From the NCBI GenBank assembly GCA_963854835.1, contig OY978526.1, positions 42,633,140 to 42,697,139 of the forward strand: DNA of 64,000 nt, written 5' to 3'. Under the pieces are notes generated by a model. That model was not told the DNA's origin. It was given only the letters and a program-made list of their open reading frames with translations, and ran no database searches. Below are positions 45,291 to 58,792 of this stretch, piece after piece. A program made the translations under genes and the position numbers. Numbering within the stretch: position 1 is the first letter of the stretch; every line of letters begins with the position of its first letter. Source of the stretch: Megamerina dolium. Taxonomy: Eukaryota > Arthropoda > Insecta > Diptera > Megamerinidae.

Positions 45291-46170
45291 TTTAATTTAA
45301 GTTTAAAATTAAAAAAAATTATTTTTTTGCTTGTCCAAGATACCACTCTTATCGTATATGTTATCTAGATCCACCGAAAGGTTTAATTTTATTTCGGGAC
45401 TCGCAGCACTAAATCTCGTGATCATATATAAAAACTGTAATTCTCTCATTTGCAAATAGGTGGTGAAAATTAGCTCCTCGTCTGCGGTTGATAGTCAATC
45501 AACTTTTTTAAATACACAGACAAAATCAATGAAATACTATTTAAGATACTAATGTATATAACACTACTCGACAATTTTTTCCTCTTTTGCGAGTACCTTA
45601 AAAATTAAGTTTTCTGCCTTCATTAATTTCTTCAAAGAATTGTTTCCTAAAAATTCGCCGCCTGTGTCGATTTGATTAGATTTGACTGAGTTATGAGGGA
45701 CGGAATTTAAAAGAACGTGACATTTTTCACCTTTTTTGAAAATTACTCATATTCAGTCGTTCCATTGACATGAAAATTAAATTTGACTGAGGTATAAGCG
45801 ATGCAATTCGAAAATACGGAGTTTATTTTTAACATTGTTGAAAATTACATATTCCGCTGACATGAAAAAGATATTATTTCACATATTTTTCAGATTGTAG
45901 GAGAAAGATAATTTTATGGCGATCATAATATTAAGTTAAGCATAATATTCTTGTATAAGATATAGACTTGATTTTCTATTGATTACGCCCACTTCCATAT
46001 AGATTTATTTTCATGCTTAACTGACCTCATATTTTCGTGCGCAAAGTGTGAAAACATATATTTCGAAGCATACTTTTGTATAGGAGATAGACGTAGTTTT
46101 CATCCGATTCCGCCCATTTTCAGATATATCAGTTCTTTCCGAAAACAAACCTTACGTACTAAGTTTCAAT
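45291..46170. other. AT-rich spacer with CGCCCA-type phrases
   Basis: ATTACGCCCACTTCCATATAG (about 45983) and TTCCGCCCATTTTCAG (about 46105), with TATAGGAGATAGAC between, resemble diverged HINE-type units, but I could not define an element. Confidence 0.35.
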
Positions 46171-46171
46171 T

Positions 46172-46372
46172 CCATGGAAGGGACTTACTTATATTAGCCG
46201 GTTCCGAACGGCAGAACTCTTGTGACATCACTTTAACTTAGATTTGTCACAGAACTCTTTTAAGAAGCATTTTTGGCAAATTGTTACAGTCAGAAAAATT
46301 GCCAATTCCTACCGTTCGAAAGAAAAATCTTTTCGATATTAAATTGTGTTATACTTCAGCCGGGGATTGAAG
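46172..46372 (-). mobile_element. SINE copy lacking both ends
   Basis: Minus strand body from GGAAGGGACTTACTTATATT to CAGCCGGGGATTGAA; the outer tRNA-like head and the tail are absent. Similar in details to the copy at 24926 (TTGTGACATCACTTTAACTT). Confidence 0.82.
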
Positions 46373-47989
46373 CAGGGTTTTCGCGAATATCACGAAAACG
46401 CTCCTTTTGAAAAATAAATGAGTTTCAATTTCTTGTTAAGCGGGTCAAATTTAGTCTTTTTAGGTACTTTTTTTTTCTGTCGAAAAGTATAACATATATT
46501 ATATATGTTCTTAAAACTAATTATAACAATGTCTCAACAATGACTCGATAGAGCGCTGCATAATGAGGGACATGGTTGCTGCAGAACCCGTTTTGAAGTT
46601 ATTTTGACAATTTATAATTTTTTCGAATCAGCTACCTTTTGTGTTTCCTCAAAAACTAGCTTACAATGAGACTAGACCTTGACAATAGTTTCACAGCGCT
46701 AGGCAGATAAATCGATAAAAAAAAAAGTGATGAAATAGTGTTAATAGTATGTTAATAAAATCATGAAGGAAGTGAAAAAGAAAAAACTTAAATATTCCAT
46801 AATGACTACAAACGAAATTACAGTGAAAGGATATGCTCATGGAACTGAAAGACAGCTTGTGTATTCGTTTATATGTGAAGGCATGTAAATATGTATACAA
46901 ATACTTGAAGTCCTTAGAATCTATTCAAGAACGACATTATCGTTGATGTTCGATAACGTCAACAATAACGTCAGCAATGTCAAGAACAACAACATCACCA
47001 GACGTGCATACAACTTCTGCTAATAGTAAAAATTTGCCATTCTTCTGGCATATCAACTTCACCACTTCAGTACTTGTGGTTTGTAGGTTTGTGCACAAGT
47101 ATATGTTGTATGTTACGCGTATATGGAAGTGTATGTATGTAACTAGTAAGGTACATTTTTTATTGTGTGAAGTTGTTGGTGTTACTCGTTGTGTGTGAGT
47201 GCTATTACCAATAGTATATTGAAAGGAATTCGAATTTTCTGCTCCTTTTGCTCATATTTATTTGTTGTTCGCTATACTCGTGCATACTTTAGACGCTGTT
47301 GTTGGTTTTATATGATTGTACTTTTTGGTAGCATATCCTTTTGACTGTCATTTACCAACGCACGTACACACACACATACCCATACACCAACACCCACACA
47401 ATAGGACGCAGTACATGCCCTTATGAGAGTGTGAGGTGCTGGTTAGGTGGTGGCATCATTCGATGGAGTAGAATTCTCAAGAAAAGAATCTCAAGACTTT
47501 CTTAATGGAGCAGCACAAAAGTTATTATAATCATTGCTGTTGTTGTTGTTATTATTATCATTATCATTCTTGTTGTTGCAATTGTAAGGTATTTTCTTTC
47601 TGAATATTATCAGTTCTGTTCGGTATTTTGACATTCTTTCGAACATTACCCGTCGGGTTTTGTTGCTTTGTTTTTTGTTTCGTTCGTTGTTGTTGTTGTT
47701 GTTTCTATTCTTGTTCTATGATTATTTGTTTTAATTAAAAAAGTTCGCGTTGATGTGAACAATTGATTTCATATCGGAAAAGACATTTACACACGTTGTA
47801 ATCTATTATATTTATTCATTTGAACAGAAACCGGAAAAAAGATTTGACCGTTGTTGTGTATGTTGCTTTAAATGTGGTTGTGTGAGGATGGATATTGGTA
47901 TACGAGTATGTAGTCTGAAAAGTTTTTGTGTTCGATAGCAGAATGTAATCTACTAGCCCAATTTCGTTTCATGTTGATACAAATATGAG
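46373..47989. other. AT-rich spacer with GTT/TTG-rich runs
   Basis: No gene recognised. Trinucleotide-like GTT runs near 47538-47575 and 47685-47702 are simple repeats. Confidence 0.5.
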
Positions 47990-48424
47990 CTACATACTTA
48001 GTGTACATCCAAAAACTGCTATAATAACAGAACTAATTGAACAGAGCAGAAAAACATGCTCGAAAGCGTATATCTCAAGAATTTGTGGATCATTTTAAGT
48101 AAATTGCAATGGACTTCAAGCGTCGATTTATAACTGTTGATGAAGTTCACGATTTTACCCCAGACCGAAAAGAACAGTCAAAATAATGGATTGAAGCAGG
48201 GTATATTATGGCTGCAAATTTCTGGAATATGTTTTGCTGGTCGGTTATCTTCAGAAAGGTAAAACGTTCAACTCACAATATTATTTAAGCCTTCTCGATC
48301 AACTGGATGCAATATTTTATGGAAAAAGATCTGCTTTTTATCAAGACAATGCACATGTTCACAAAAGTGTTTTGACTATGTCTAAATTCAATGGAATAAA
48401 AAAAAAAATTAATATGTGGAACTT
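47990..48424 (+). pseudogene. Mariner transposase middle fragment
   Basis: Plus-strand pieces: RRFITVDEVHDFTPDRKEQS (first Asp region), then YLQKGKTFNSQYYLSLLDQL and SAFYQDNAHVHKSVLTMSK (second Asp region). Stops and small gaps break it, and the third motif is absent; a SINE begins directly after. Confidence 0.78.
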
Positions 48425-48640
48425 ATAGTCCCCGAAGGGCTCTTTTTTAGAGCCTCTCTTCCAGTATTGCTGTGCGTGTTAAATTTTGGACAGAAGGGAC
48501 CTACTTATTTTAGCCGGTTCCGAACGGCAGAACCGTTGTGACATAACTTTTTCTGAGCTTTCTCACAGATTTTTTAGAAGCTTTTTCATGGAAAATTGTT
48601 ACCTCCGGAAGAATTTCCTCATGATATGTCAGATGTGGGG
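48425..48640 (-). mobile_element. SINE copy, head missing
   Basis: Minus strand: GAAGGGCTCTTTTTTAGAGC, CTCTTCCAGTATTGCTG, AGAAGGGACCTACTTATTTT, CATAACTTTTTCTGAGC, GTTACCTCCGGAAGAATTTC, then the match stops before the tRNA-like part. It abuts the mariner scrap at 47990-48424. Confidence 0.8.
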
Positions 48641-48877
48641 ATCTACTATTGTTCGCACATACGTGTCCTACATATAAATGTAAATATTGATACAGTTTTG
48701 CTACTGACGGGAGTTTTCTCTAAAAGGATTGCGTGAGGGAGGTGGCATTTCATTAACAAAATTGATATTAATTAAATTAAAACTATATTAAATCAACTCT
48801 GATTATGAGATGTAATATATATGATGATCCATTCCACAAAAACAAACAAAAGTAAGGACTGCGTTGAATGTTTAGGC

Positions 48878-48879
48878 AT

Positions 48880-48946
<67 letters not shown>
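48878..48946 (+). repeat. (AT)n microsatellite
   Basis: About 34 uninterrupted AT units after GGCATTACA. Confidence 0.95.
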
Positions 48947-48952
<6 letters not shown>

Positions 48953-50787
48953 AATAAATAAATAAATAAATTCAGTTTTTTAGTTTTTCTCAAATTACAA
49001 ATTTGATAATTGACGTTAGCTATGATGAGCTTCAACTTAAACGAACGGCGGTGGTCGAGAGATGAAATGTATTTCTTTCACCCCCTTTTCATCTCCTGCA
49101 TTCCTCGAGTGCGAGACTATTGCTTTAATCACCGCTTGATTATCTATGTATATCTGTACGTTTTATTCACCAGAGCTAACTAATCAGAGCTGGCTTTGTT
49201 GCAATTTTAGCCGTGCGGACTTAAGCTTGGAAAACGATGTAATATTCTGGAATTTGGAACGAATGAGTTGTGAATAATTCCAAAAAATTATCCCTAGTCC
49301 CTGTCCCTTAAGGACACATTAAAGCTTTTGCGCCCCGGTTCTAAACAGGTTCAAAGTAGACCGTGAAATCATGTAGTCTGATACTACGGCACACGAAATA
49401 TTCTATTCTACAAAGACTTTTGTAGATTTTAGTAAAATTTTTTTGTGTATGGCGAATATTCCAGAATATAAGCCTATTACAATTTCCGACAGTCAGGCTT
49501 AATTTTAAATGTATTGTAATTGAGGCTAAACTAGGTTTCGATAAGAAATTTTTGATGCAAACAGAAGCGAATTAAAGTTAAATATGTAGGTGGCGTAACT
49601 AGTAAAGGTTCCTAGAGTCTCTAGATGATATCTTCTAATAGAGGGTGTTTCTTTATTCGTACACAAGTGTGTATAAAACCCGCACAATAATTTCTTTTTA
49701 TGCAGCCCTAAAATAAAAATCCATAAATATTATCTTAATAATGGCAATAACAACAATACATATAGGTACGTATTGTATATATTTCGGTAACTATTGGCAA
49801 TAAAGTACATGTATTTTGATTAACCCATCCTTGAAATATTTTGATTATAAATGGAATACTTCAAATTAAGTTTCATAATGAGAAATTTAATTGAATTTGA
49901 GGTATTTTTACCGAACAACAACAGCAGCAAGGACTTTTGTATATAGTATATGAGGAGAAATTAAGTATAAACAAGTTGGATAGAAAGACGAAAGATGAAA
50001 AGAAAATCGAATTAAAAAAAGACTAACTTGAATAGTGGTATAGCCCTCGATATTCTCGATATAATTTGATTTGAGATTAAATCTTAAGATGGCCTGTTAA
50101 AAGGGGCTTTTACAAATATTGTAATTGTGGAGATTTACATTTTTATTTCCAAAAGCAACCTTGATTTACAACTGTTTATGGAATACTTTGTAAATAATAG
50201 GATACCATAAGTGAAAGTTAGTGGTAGGACCGTTGATGGTAACAAATAAATAAAATAAATAAATAAATAAAAGATTTTATGTAACGATCATAGATGCCGA
50301 TATCGAATGATTCCATTCCTCTCGGTAGATAAGTGTGCCACAGTAACGAGTTACGCTAATGCTAATGCTGAATACTAATATCCGACTTGTGATAGTAACT
50401 TGAATTCTGAGAATGCGCTTCGTTAGAAGTAATCGTAGTGAACATAAACTTCTCAAAATCGTGTTAGAGATGTGATAAATATCATCGATTCTCTTTTAAC
50501 AAGAAATTCTTTGTGATATTGCTAAAGCGCTCAATACTCCTATGCCTAGCCATAGTTGGAGATTATCTACTTGAATAAAGTGTTAAATTAGGTAGACTTT
50601 GTTGATTTATGATACTCCTATTTCTCCTAGTTTTTATGAAAGACCACCATTTAAGAAATCTTTTATTCTAGCCGGATGTCTATCAAGAAAACTTGAGGCA
50701 TGTGAGGTGAAAGCTGCCTTAGGTGTAGTATAAAGAAATCCATTATTTTTACAATAGATGGTTTAGTTATCTGTATCTCGGGTTGTA
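48947..50787. other. AT-rich spacer
   Basis: No gene recognised; an AAATA run lies near 50246-50270. Confidence 0.5.
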
Positions 50788-51145
50788 TAAGTGCGATTGG
50801 GTTACGATAGATGGCGTTAGGAAGATAGGATTTCGTTTTGTGATTGCTTGACTCGACAGACGGCTGAAAATGTGAATAGTGTTTATGGTCCTGATACTGT
50901 AACATCCAATCACGTGCAATTTTGGTTTCGTCGATTCCGTTCCGGTAATTTTGATGTCAAAGATACACTACGCTCTGGAAGGCCAATTGTCGAAAATATC
51001 GATAAAATAATGGAAATCGTCGAGTCTGACTGTCATGTAAGCACTGTTTCTATTGCCCAGGAGCTAAACATTGCACAAAAAACCGTTTGGAACCGTTTAA
51101 ATAAATAAAAACTTCAATTTAATGCAAAAATGAGTACAATTACAC
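50788..51145 (+). mobile_element. Internally deleted mariner, relative of the 21739 copy
   Basis: Begins TGTATAAGTGCGATTGGGTT like the copy at 21739. The start codon region is deleted, but ENVNSVYGPDTVTSNHVQFW through AQELNIAQKTVWNRLNK is in frame and better kept than in the 21739 copy. After AAATAAA it joins directly to CTTCAATTTAATGCAAAAAT, the 3' end of the family, so the catalytic domain is gone. Confidence 0.82.
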
Positions 51146-51749
51146 CATTATTTATTTTCCTATAATTACCATTGCTCGAAAATTGAAGAAACAATATTGC
51201 AAAACGTAATATTTCAGCCTACGAGTTGCAATGGTGGAGCTGCAGAAATCAGTTCCCACAAACGTGAAAAATTGAAACATGAAATATGAAAAGTATAAAA
51301 ATGTAAAACTTTTGAGAAAAAAAAAACCTTACCTTACCCAGCCTACGATATATACGCTCTAAAATTGCACCCTTTATGTGAATATGTATATGTATAGGTG
51401 TAAGAATTTGTAGTAGAATAGATTCAAGATGTGTCAATGGATAAGATATTAACATTTTATTTTCCATGTTGGGTGTATTTAATTTATTTTCCGCCATATA
51501 TTAAGTCTTGATGCAAGATGGGATTTTTTTGCATGCACAAAGCCCCAATAGGAAATTTGAGCATGAGCGTTTTGATAGCACACTCATGCTGTTTTTTTTT
51601 TGTTACATACGTATTGGTGTTTTATATTCAACTGTAGACTGCAGGATAATTAAAATATTTTAATATTTACGAAACAGCAGACATTGTTGAATCCAACAAA
51701 AAATTCTACTGGGTGTTTGCAATCGTCGTATGAAAAAAAGCACAGTACG

Positions 51750-51787
<38 letters not shown>

Positions 51788-53280
51788 AAAAATGAGCAAA
51801 ACTGAATTGTTGGAAAACACAATTTCTTAAGAAAAGCAAACAAAATTCTTTGACTGCTACGAAATATTATACTTATGGCGTAGTGAAGTGGTGTGTCATT
51901 TGCATTGAATGACATTTCGATTTACTTCAAACACATCGAAGTGTAATAACGATAAATGTTTTTTTTTAATACGAATTCGCAATGGCAATATGAGTTAATC
52001 AAAGATGTGACATAATAACAAAAAACGATGTGAACATATTGAACGCTGCAATAATAAAATCCATTGAAATTGAATTTGTCTATTTAATTTCAGGTTGTTT
52101 GTTAGCTTCAAGTGTGGTGAAGTTGATTTAGAGTTTGATTGAGAACATATGCGTATCATACATATAGTATATTACAATATATAAGTAGTTAGAGATTTCA
52201 TCATCATCTTCTTCTACTTCTTTTTCTTCTTTTTATAGCTATACACACAAGTATATATTCACAAATATGTCATATCTCATTATTGGAAAACTGACGCCCA
52301 TAATGATGTCTGATGAGAAGCTTGCACTCAATTAATGGACCAAATGTACATATAGTACATACATGTATTATACATAGGGATATGTAGCACATATGAATGT
52401 GTGTGTATATATTGAAAAATGGCAACAAATATGATCAATATTTCCTTTGAAAGCATTTTGAATTTTCAACTAAAAGAGCCATATACATATATGTATGTAC
52501 TATTCGTTTATTACTTTGGCATTTTGGTTATGAATCCAAATGTATGTGTGCGGGTCTATGCATATGTATGTAAATGTAAATGCCTTGCGTATATGCATGC
52601 ATACATACATAGGATACAATGGTTTCGAATTTCGTTGAAAGCAATTTCTCACATAGTTACATATTATGATGTATTACTGCCAGGCAAAAGCATTATTAAT
52701 GGGCTTAAGTCGAAAATTGCCTTTTGCAAAGATTTATTATGGTATGCATTTTAGTGTGCACATATACAAACATATATATATAAAGATGTGTTTAATGGGC
52801 AATAGCATTTTTCGAGAAGTATGGTTACATTTTACCAAGAATAATCTCTCTTTCTCTCTCTGTATCTCTCTCACGCACAAACACACACTTTAGAAAAAAA
52901 TTGAGATGGTTTTAATTCCTTTTTATTTGACAATAAGCCTTACGTGCAATATTTGTGTCTGAAAGTATTAAATTATTTTTTTTAATACAATATGATTTTT
53001 CTATTTTATATCCTATAATTTACCAATATATTATATATATTGTATGTCGAGTGTATCCTTCAAAGAAAAGTAAAATTCAAATACCTTCGAGATTTTCATT
53101 AAACATTGAATACAAATTTTGGTCTTTGTATTTGTGTGGCAGAATTCAAAAATGTCAGCTACTATAGTGGCTTGGCAATATGAAGGAGTGATTTATTCCT
53201 AATGAGGCTGGGTACATTCCCTCACTTTTTTAAATTTAACCTCTTTAACCTCTTCCTCTTCAGTAACAGCAAACAGTATA
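51146..53280. other. AT-rich spacer with simple repeats
   Basis: (GA)n at 51751-51785 and CT-rich runs near 52848-52872. No gene or element recognised. Confidence 0.55.
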
Positions 53281-54571
53281 CAAGGTGTGATAATTATGTA
53301 TTAAGACTGCCTCTAGAAAACACAATTAAAACACGATATCTTCTAATTTTTCGGTATATTTATTCGAAATATTCTCCTCCTGATTAAATACACTTGTTAC
53401 ATCGATTTAACAGTGATTCAAACGCGTGTTTCAGCTCATTTTGCGGAATTGCCTCCAGTGCAATCGTCGAAGCCCGTTGTATGATCTGAATGTCATCAAA
53501 AAAGCATCCTTTCAACTTCAATTTCAGTTTTGGGAACAAAAAGAAGTCGCACGGTGAAAAGTCAGGTGAATACGGCCGGTGATTCAACACACAGACCTGA
53601 TTCCGAGCCAAAAATTGACGAACAACGAATGCTGTGTGACTCAGTGCATTATCGTGCAACAGAGACCAAGTTTTTGGATTGCGGTATTCTGGTCGAACAC
53701 GACGGATTCTGGACATCAAACGCTTCAAAACTTCGAGGTAACATGCGGAAGTAACTGTTTGACCAGTTGGAACAAATTCTATGTGGATAATTCCTTTGCT
53801 ATCGAAGATTGTGATGAGCATTATTTTGATTTTTGATGGAACTTTTCGTGTTTTTTTGGCTTGTGGTGAGTTTTTCGATTTCCATTCCGCACTTTGACGC
53901 TTGGTTTCTGGATCGTATCACCCGTAACAATTGTTTTCAGGAAGTTTATATAATTTTCTGCAGCTGCAACCATGTCTCTAGAATGACTGACTCTCATTAA
54001 TTTTTGGTCCTCGGTCAATGTGTGGAACAAATCTCGCGCAGACCTTTGTTTTGCCCAAATCCTCGTGAAGATCGAGTCGGATAGTTTCTCTGTTGATGTG
54101 TAAGGACTCTTCCATCATTTTCACTGAAGCATTGTGGTCTTCTGTAATAAAATTACGAACTTTCTGGATCGCTTCCGGCGTCCGCACTGAAATTGGCCTT
54201 CCTTCTTTTATTTCATCTTCCAGCGACTCTGTCATCCACAAATCGTTTATGCCATATAAAAACATTTGATCTTGATAAACAAGCATCGCCATATGCTTGC
54301 TGCATCATACCGATTGTTTCTGATGCACTTTTACCAATTTTTGCGTGGAATTTAATGACCGCCCTTTGCTCCATGTTAAAATTTCAAGATCAAACGAACA
54401 CGTCTTTTGTAAAATGAATGTCAATAAACATTAAATGTCAATCAAATACCATGAAATTTTGACAGTTAGTAGAGGAAGGTTGAAGCTTCAAAACGCATGT
54501 GCTCACACATAGATGGCGCGCTTAGTTGCTGAGATATGGTTCGAGAATTAATACATAATTGTCGCACCTTG
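53281..54571 (-). mobile_element. Mariner element with both inverted repeats and TA duplication
   Basis: 24-bp inverted repeats at 53281-53304 and 54548-54571 match at 22 of 24 positions; TA flanks both ends (53279-53280, 54572-54573). Length 1291 bp is normal for mariner. Minus-strand transposase: SLEDEIKEGRPISVRTPEAI, IVTGD then a small deletion and frameshift at the first motif, SLLHDNALSHTAFVV (second Asp), HRPYSPDFSPCDFFLFPKLK (third Asp), ending NRCNKCI. The frameshift near 53900 and missing residues make it inactive. Confidence 0.92.
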
Positions 54572-54573
54572 TA

Positions 54574-55014
54574 AGTATGTAACTACATATGTAGGTGTAT
54601 ATATGAAAATCGTAGAGTTTTCTTTTCTTATGACTATTCACGAATTTCTATTTTTATGAAATTTGTTCGACTTTGGCACATCTACGGTAAGCTTTTTTGA
54701 AATAAAAAAAAAAATCCAGCTTGAATATTCCTAGTAAATTGATACCTCAGAAGAAGCACTATGCGTCAGTAAATATCAGATAGAGGTTTGTTAGAAAAGC
54801 GGGGGATTTCCCATCCCATTCCCACCTCTCTGGTGTATGATTAGTGAATCCTTTGTTGAATCTGTATAATGGGATTGTGTAGTCCACTGTCCATATGTCT
54901 GGTGTTTGAGATATTATTTGAGATTTCGATGTTATGACTATTGCTGTATATTATGGCAGCGGATTATATGACTGCATATTGACTTTAATGGTCTTAGTAA
55001 ATAATTGAAACATA
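54574..55014. other. Spacer, nothing recognised
   Basis: No coding, repeat or regulatory feature I can support. Confidence 0.5.
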
Positions 55015-55105
55015 AATCTTTTCGATATTAAAGTTACCTTAGCCGGCTATTGAACCCATTACCTACAGATTTGAAGGTGAATCACTGAGCTACGACACCC
55101 ACTTC
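55015..55105 (-). repeat. SINE head fragment
   Basis: Minus strand: CTTTTCGATATTAAAGTTAC, then AGCCGGCTATTGAACCCATT and CACTGAGCTACGACACCCAC, the SINE tRNA-like head with B- and A-box complements. The body is missing. Confidence 0.7.
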
Positions 55106-56744
55106 TATTCCAAACATAACAGTATAGTATGTATATAAGTTACAGTACTGAAAATGAATATGTGAGCTAAACTGGTCTTTTGGTGCAACATATAAAAAAA
55201 ATTCGTGTGATTGGACAATTGGGATATCACCCAAATAATATAATCCTTTTCTTAAATTGAGATTATACAAAATTGTAATATAATATTCGCCTATTTAGGC
55301 AATATTTTTGAAGATTAACAGAAATGCTCAAAAGTACGAATGGAAAAGAGACTCTTGCAGCGTGTAATGATGAGATAAACTCTTAAAAATAGTAATAAAT
55401 AATAGTAATTAAAAGAAAGTGGAAGACGTAGCTGCCCAGCACATTGAAGAATACAATTGGTGTTGGTGTTGTGGAAAAATTTTAATAAATAAATTGTAAA
55501 TATATGCTATATCCACAATTAAGGGAGATGCGTCTTTTATGGCTCTCATTAAATGGCAAAGAAATCTGACAACAGTGCGTAGTCTAACAAAGCGGAGACA
55601 AAAAATTTACACCAGACAACAATAACAACATAAAATACATTATGTATATCCAAGTATATATAATAAAAAAAAAAACAAAGAAAAACTGCAAAAAAGCTTT
55701 TGTATAAGTATATGTGAATGTAATAATCCAGTCGGGAATTGACAGCAATGGTAAGGGTAGAGGTAACAATACTTCTCTATGGATAAGTTGATAGCTTCGA
55801 TTTTCATTGTTTTGCCATAGTGAATTTTATCAATAAACTTCGTATCAAAGATCTCTTTACTTGATTTTGGTAACGGATTACCAACTTTCCCACAGGGATA
55901 TGATTTAAATGCAATTCATTAACGTCACAAGCATCTATGAAGTGATATGAATGCCTAAAAACTGTTGTACATAAAAAATACTATGCTAATCCATACTACT
56001 CGGATGAAGAATAAAATTAAGTGATTAACTAGATGTCTAAAATCATATGTCAGAATTTTATGCTGAAGGCATACATTGCGTATTTGAATTATCCCTTATA
56101 AGCGTATGACTACAACAGCTGCAAAACCAATCATAAACAGCAGTATGCATAGTTGTATTGTGACAAGTCGCTTTTGTATGGAAGCCAACACTAATACTTT
56201 TTGAAACTATTGTAAAAGTTTATAAAAAATATGACATGTTATGAGTCTTTGTGAATCCCCGATATATGTCAAAAACAATATTAGTAGCTCACACTGAATA
56301 TGCATACAAATGTAAGCATTTATGATAATTTGATTATCTGTCTTAAAACACACTGCAGCTGCTAAACGACAGTTATTATCTAAACGCTTATCAAGCAGTA
56401 ACATGCATGTGTATGATGTGAACTAGCAACTGCCGCTGCTTTTATGATCATGTCTATGTTCACATACAAAAACAAGTACTATGGGGCGTGTCAAAACTTT
56501 ATTTTTTTGCTTCTTTGATTATTCAGTAACTTTCAGGCGATATGATGGCAATAAAGTCTAATATCAAATGATTCATATATTGAGTTGGGGATAAAGTATT
56601 GGGGTTTCCAGTACTCAAATAGAGATTTCATACATTTCTCAAAATTTTATGTGTTTTTTTTTAAATCAAGTTCAAAGTTCACCCTGTATATACAATTATA
56701 TTAAAAAAAAAAATTCTTATTATTATTGCATTTTGTTGGAAACA
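55106..56744. other. AT-rich spacer
   Basis: No gene or element recognised. Confidence 0.5.
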
Positions 56745-57360
56745 GATACTCCGAATTGTCATCTGTACACTCTTGAACTTCACTTGAGCTACATATCAAA
56801 AACTTTACTTAAATATGAAAACGACAGACTACCACATAAATTGAAAATAAAGGTACTAGAGAACCAAGTTTTTTGGACAAAACCTATACAGAGCTTAGGA
56901 GAAAATTTAGATATTAATTGGGAATGCGCAATAAGTAATTGTAGAGACTGGAACAATAGTACGAGTATAAGGCTAATAGTGGACAAATTAAAAAAGCAGA
57001 AAATGTGGGACAGAGCAATGAAAAGTACGCGTATATATAAGAACTTAGAACTTAGACTATATTTGCAAAAATTATGTAAATAACTATATAGATTTATATA
57101 AAATAACAGTGATATTTAAATCTAGGTGTGATATAATTTTTATTGATGTTGTTTATATAATTTACATGAGATTGAAAATATTACGCACTTTTTAGGCAGG
57201 TGCCCAATACTCAAATGAATTTTGGTGCTTTAGAAAATATACTTTGGGTATAAAAGATACACTGGACATATTGAATGGTGGTGGAGGATGGGAAAATTTG
57301 CAATGCTTATCACTGATGCTTTAGAGTATAGGAAATTGATTGTAAATGAATATAGCTAAA
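56745..57360 (+). pseudogene. LINE C-terminal tail, 5' truncated
   Basis: The frame to 57083 includes YISKTLLKYENDRLPHKLKI, NWECAISNCRDWNNST and STRIYKNLELRL. After a frame change, HFLGRCPIL, YTLGIKDTLDILNGGGGWEN and LEYRKLIVNEYS follow, ending at a stop. This order (tail helices, CPIL, then NGxxGW) is that of LINE C-termini after the RT domain. At least one frameshift is present and no RT core. Confidence 0.6.
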
Positions 57361-57524
57361 TAGATATAGATTATTTATGTTTTGCTTTTGTGTTAGTTCT
57401 CGAAGTCATGAAAATTGTTATTTTCCGACTGACTGCCATAGACTCAATGTCGTATGTTCTTTAATTAAGTTATTTTAAATATACTAGATTAAAAATTTTG
57501 TTACAATAAAGAACCATAACTATA

Positions 57525-57665
<141 letters not shown>

Positions 57666-58761
57666 GCCAAAAGAATCCCTCATATTTCGAGGCAAACCAC
57701 TCGTCAAGCCATTTTCCGAAGTCTTCATACGAATCGAAGTGCTGTTCGGCGAGCGCTTGACCCATCGACGAAAACAGGTGAGAAGGGGCCAGGTCTGGTG
57801 AATAAGCGGGATGAGGTAGCACCTCCCAATTGAGTGTGCCAAGTAGTTTTGGACCAGTCTTGACGTGTGTGATGGGGTGTTGTCGTGGAGAAAAATCAGC
57901 TTTTCATGTCTTTGTTCATAACCAGGCATTTTTTCACCCAAAGCACGGCTCAATTTCACTAGTTGTTGGTGGTAGCGGTGAGCATTGACAGTTTCAACGG
58001 GTTTCAAGAGCTCGTGGTAGATGACAACCTACTGAACCCACCAGACGCACAGCATCGTCTTGCGTCCAAAGCGATTTGGTCTTGGAGAAGAAGTTGCTGG
58101 TTGGTCGGGATCGGCCCACGATTTTTTTCGTTTAGGATTCTCAAAGTATATCCACTTTTCATCGCAAGTCACCACAAGATGCAGGAACGACTTTCTTTTT
58201 TGTCTAGCAAGCAAGATTTCGCATATGTTTTGGCGTCGCTCAATTCATGGGGACCCATTTTCCAAATTTTTGACCTTCCCCATGGCTCGTATAATGGAAA
58301 TGGCTTATTGAGTAGCACCTAACTGTTCGGCAAGTTTTTTTTGCGATTGGATGTCGTCCTCACAAAAAAACCTGCAAATCATGGTCCTCAACTTTTCTGG
58401 GTCTATTTTCACGCTTCTTGTCGCTCAAGTTAAAATGGCCTTCTTTGAACCGACGAAACCAGACTCTGCAAGTGGTTTCCGATAGCGCACTGTTTCCACA
58501 AGCATGCGATGCAACTCAGCAGCTTGTGGAAACTTTTTTCTTCAAATTGAAGCAAAAAAGTAGAGCTTCCCGCATATGCTCTTTTTCTGGCACGGAACTA
58601 GACATGATTATACGTTATTGTATGAAATCATTGATGATGTTTACTAATCGATGTAAACAGGTGTCAAACTCATAAAAAAAAGGATGCACAGTCGATAATA
58701 GCTCAATATGCTCACTAACGCCATCTACGAACAAACAGCGGATTTAAGCTTGTACACCTGG
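57666..58761 (-). mobile_element. Mariner with mauritiana-type 5' end, 3' end lost in (TA)n
   Basis: The right (5') end is the complement of CCAGGTGTACAAGCTTAAAT, beginning with CCAGGTGTACAAG as in mauritiana-type mariners, followed by TA. Minus-strand transposase: [106 protein letters not shown]. Several frameshifts and stops interrupt it. The 3' inverted repeat is absent; TA repeat follows the last coding bases. Confidence 0.88.

Positions 58762-58789
<28 letters not shown>
58762..58789 (+). repeat. (TA)n bridge between mariner and CACTA element
   Basis: 28 bp of pure TA repeat separates the mariner end (58761) from CACTCAG (58790). Confidence 0.95.
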
Positions 58790-58792
<3 letters not shown>

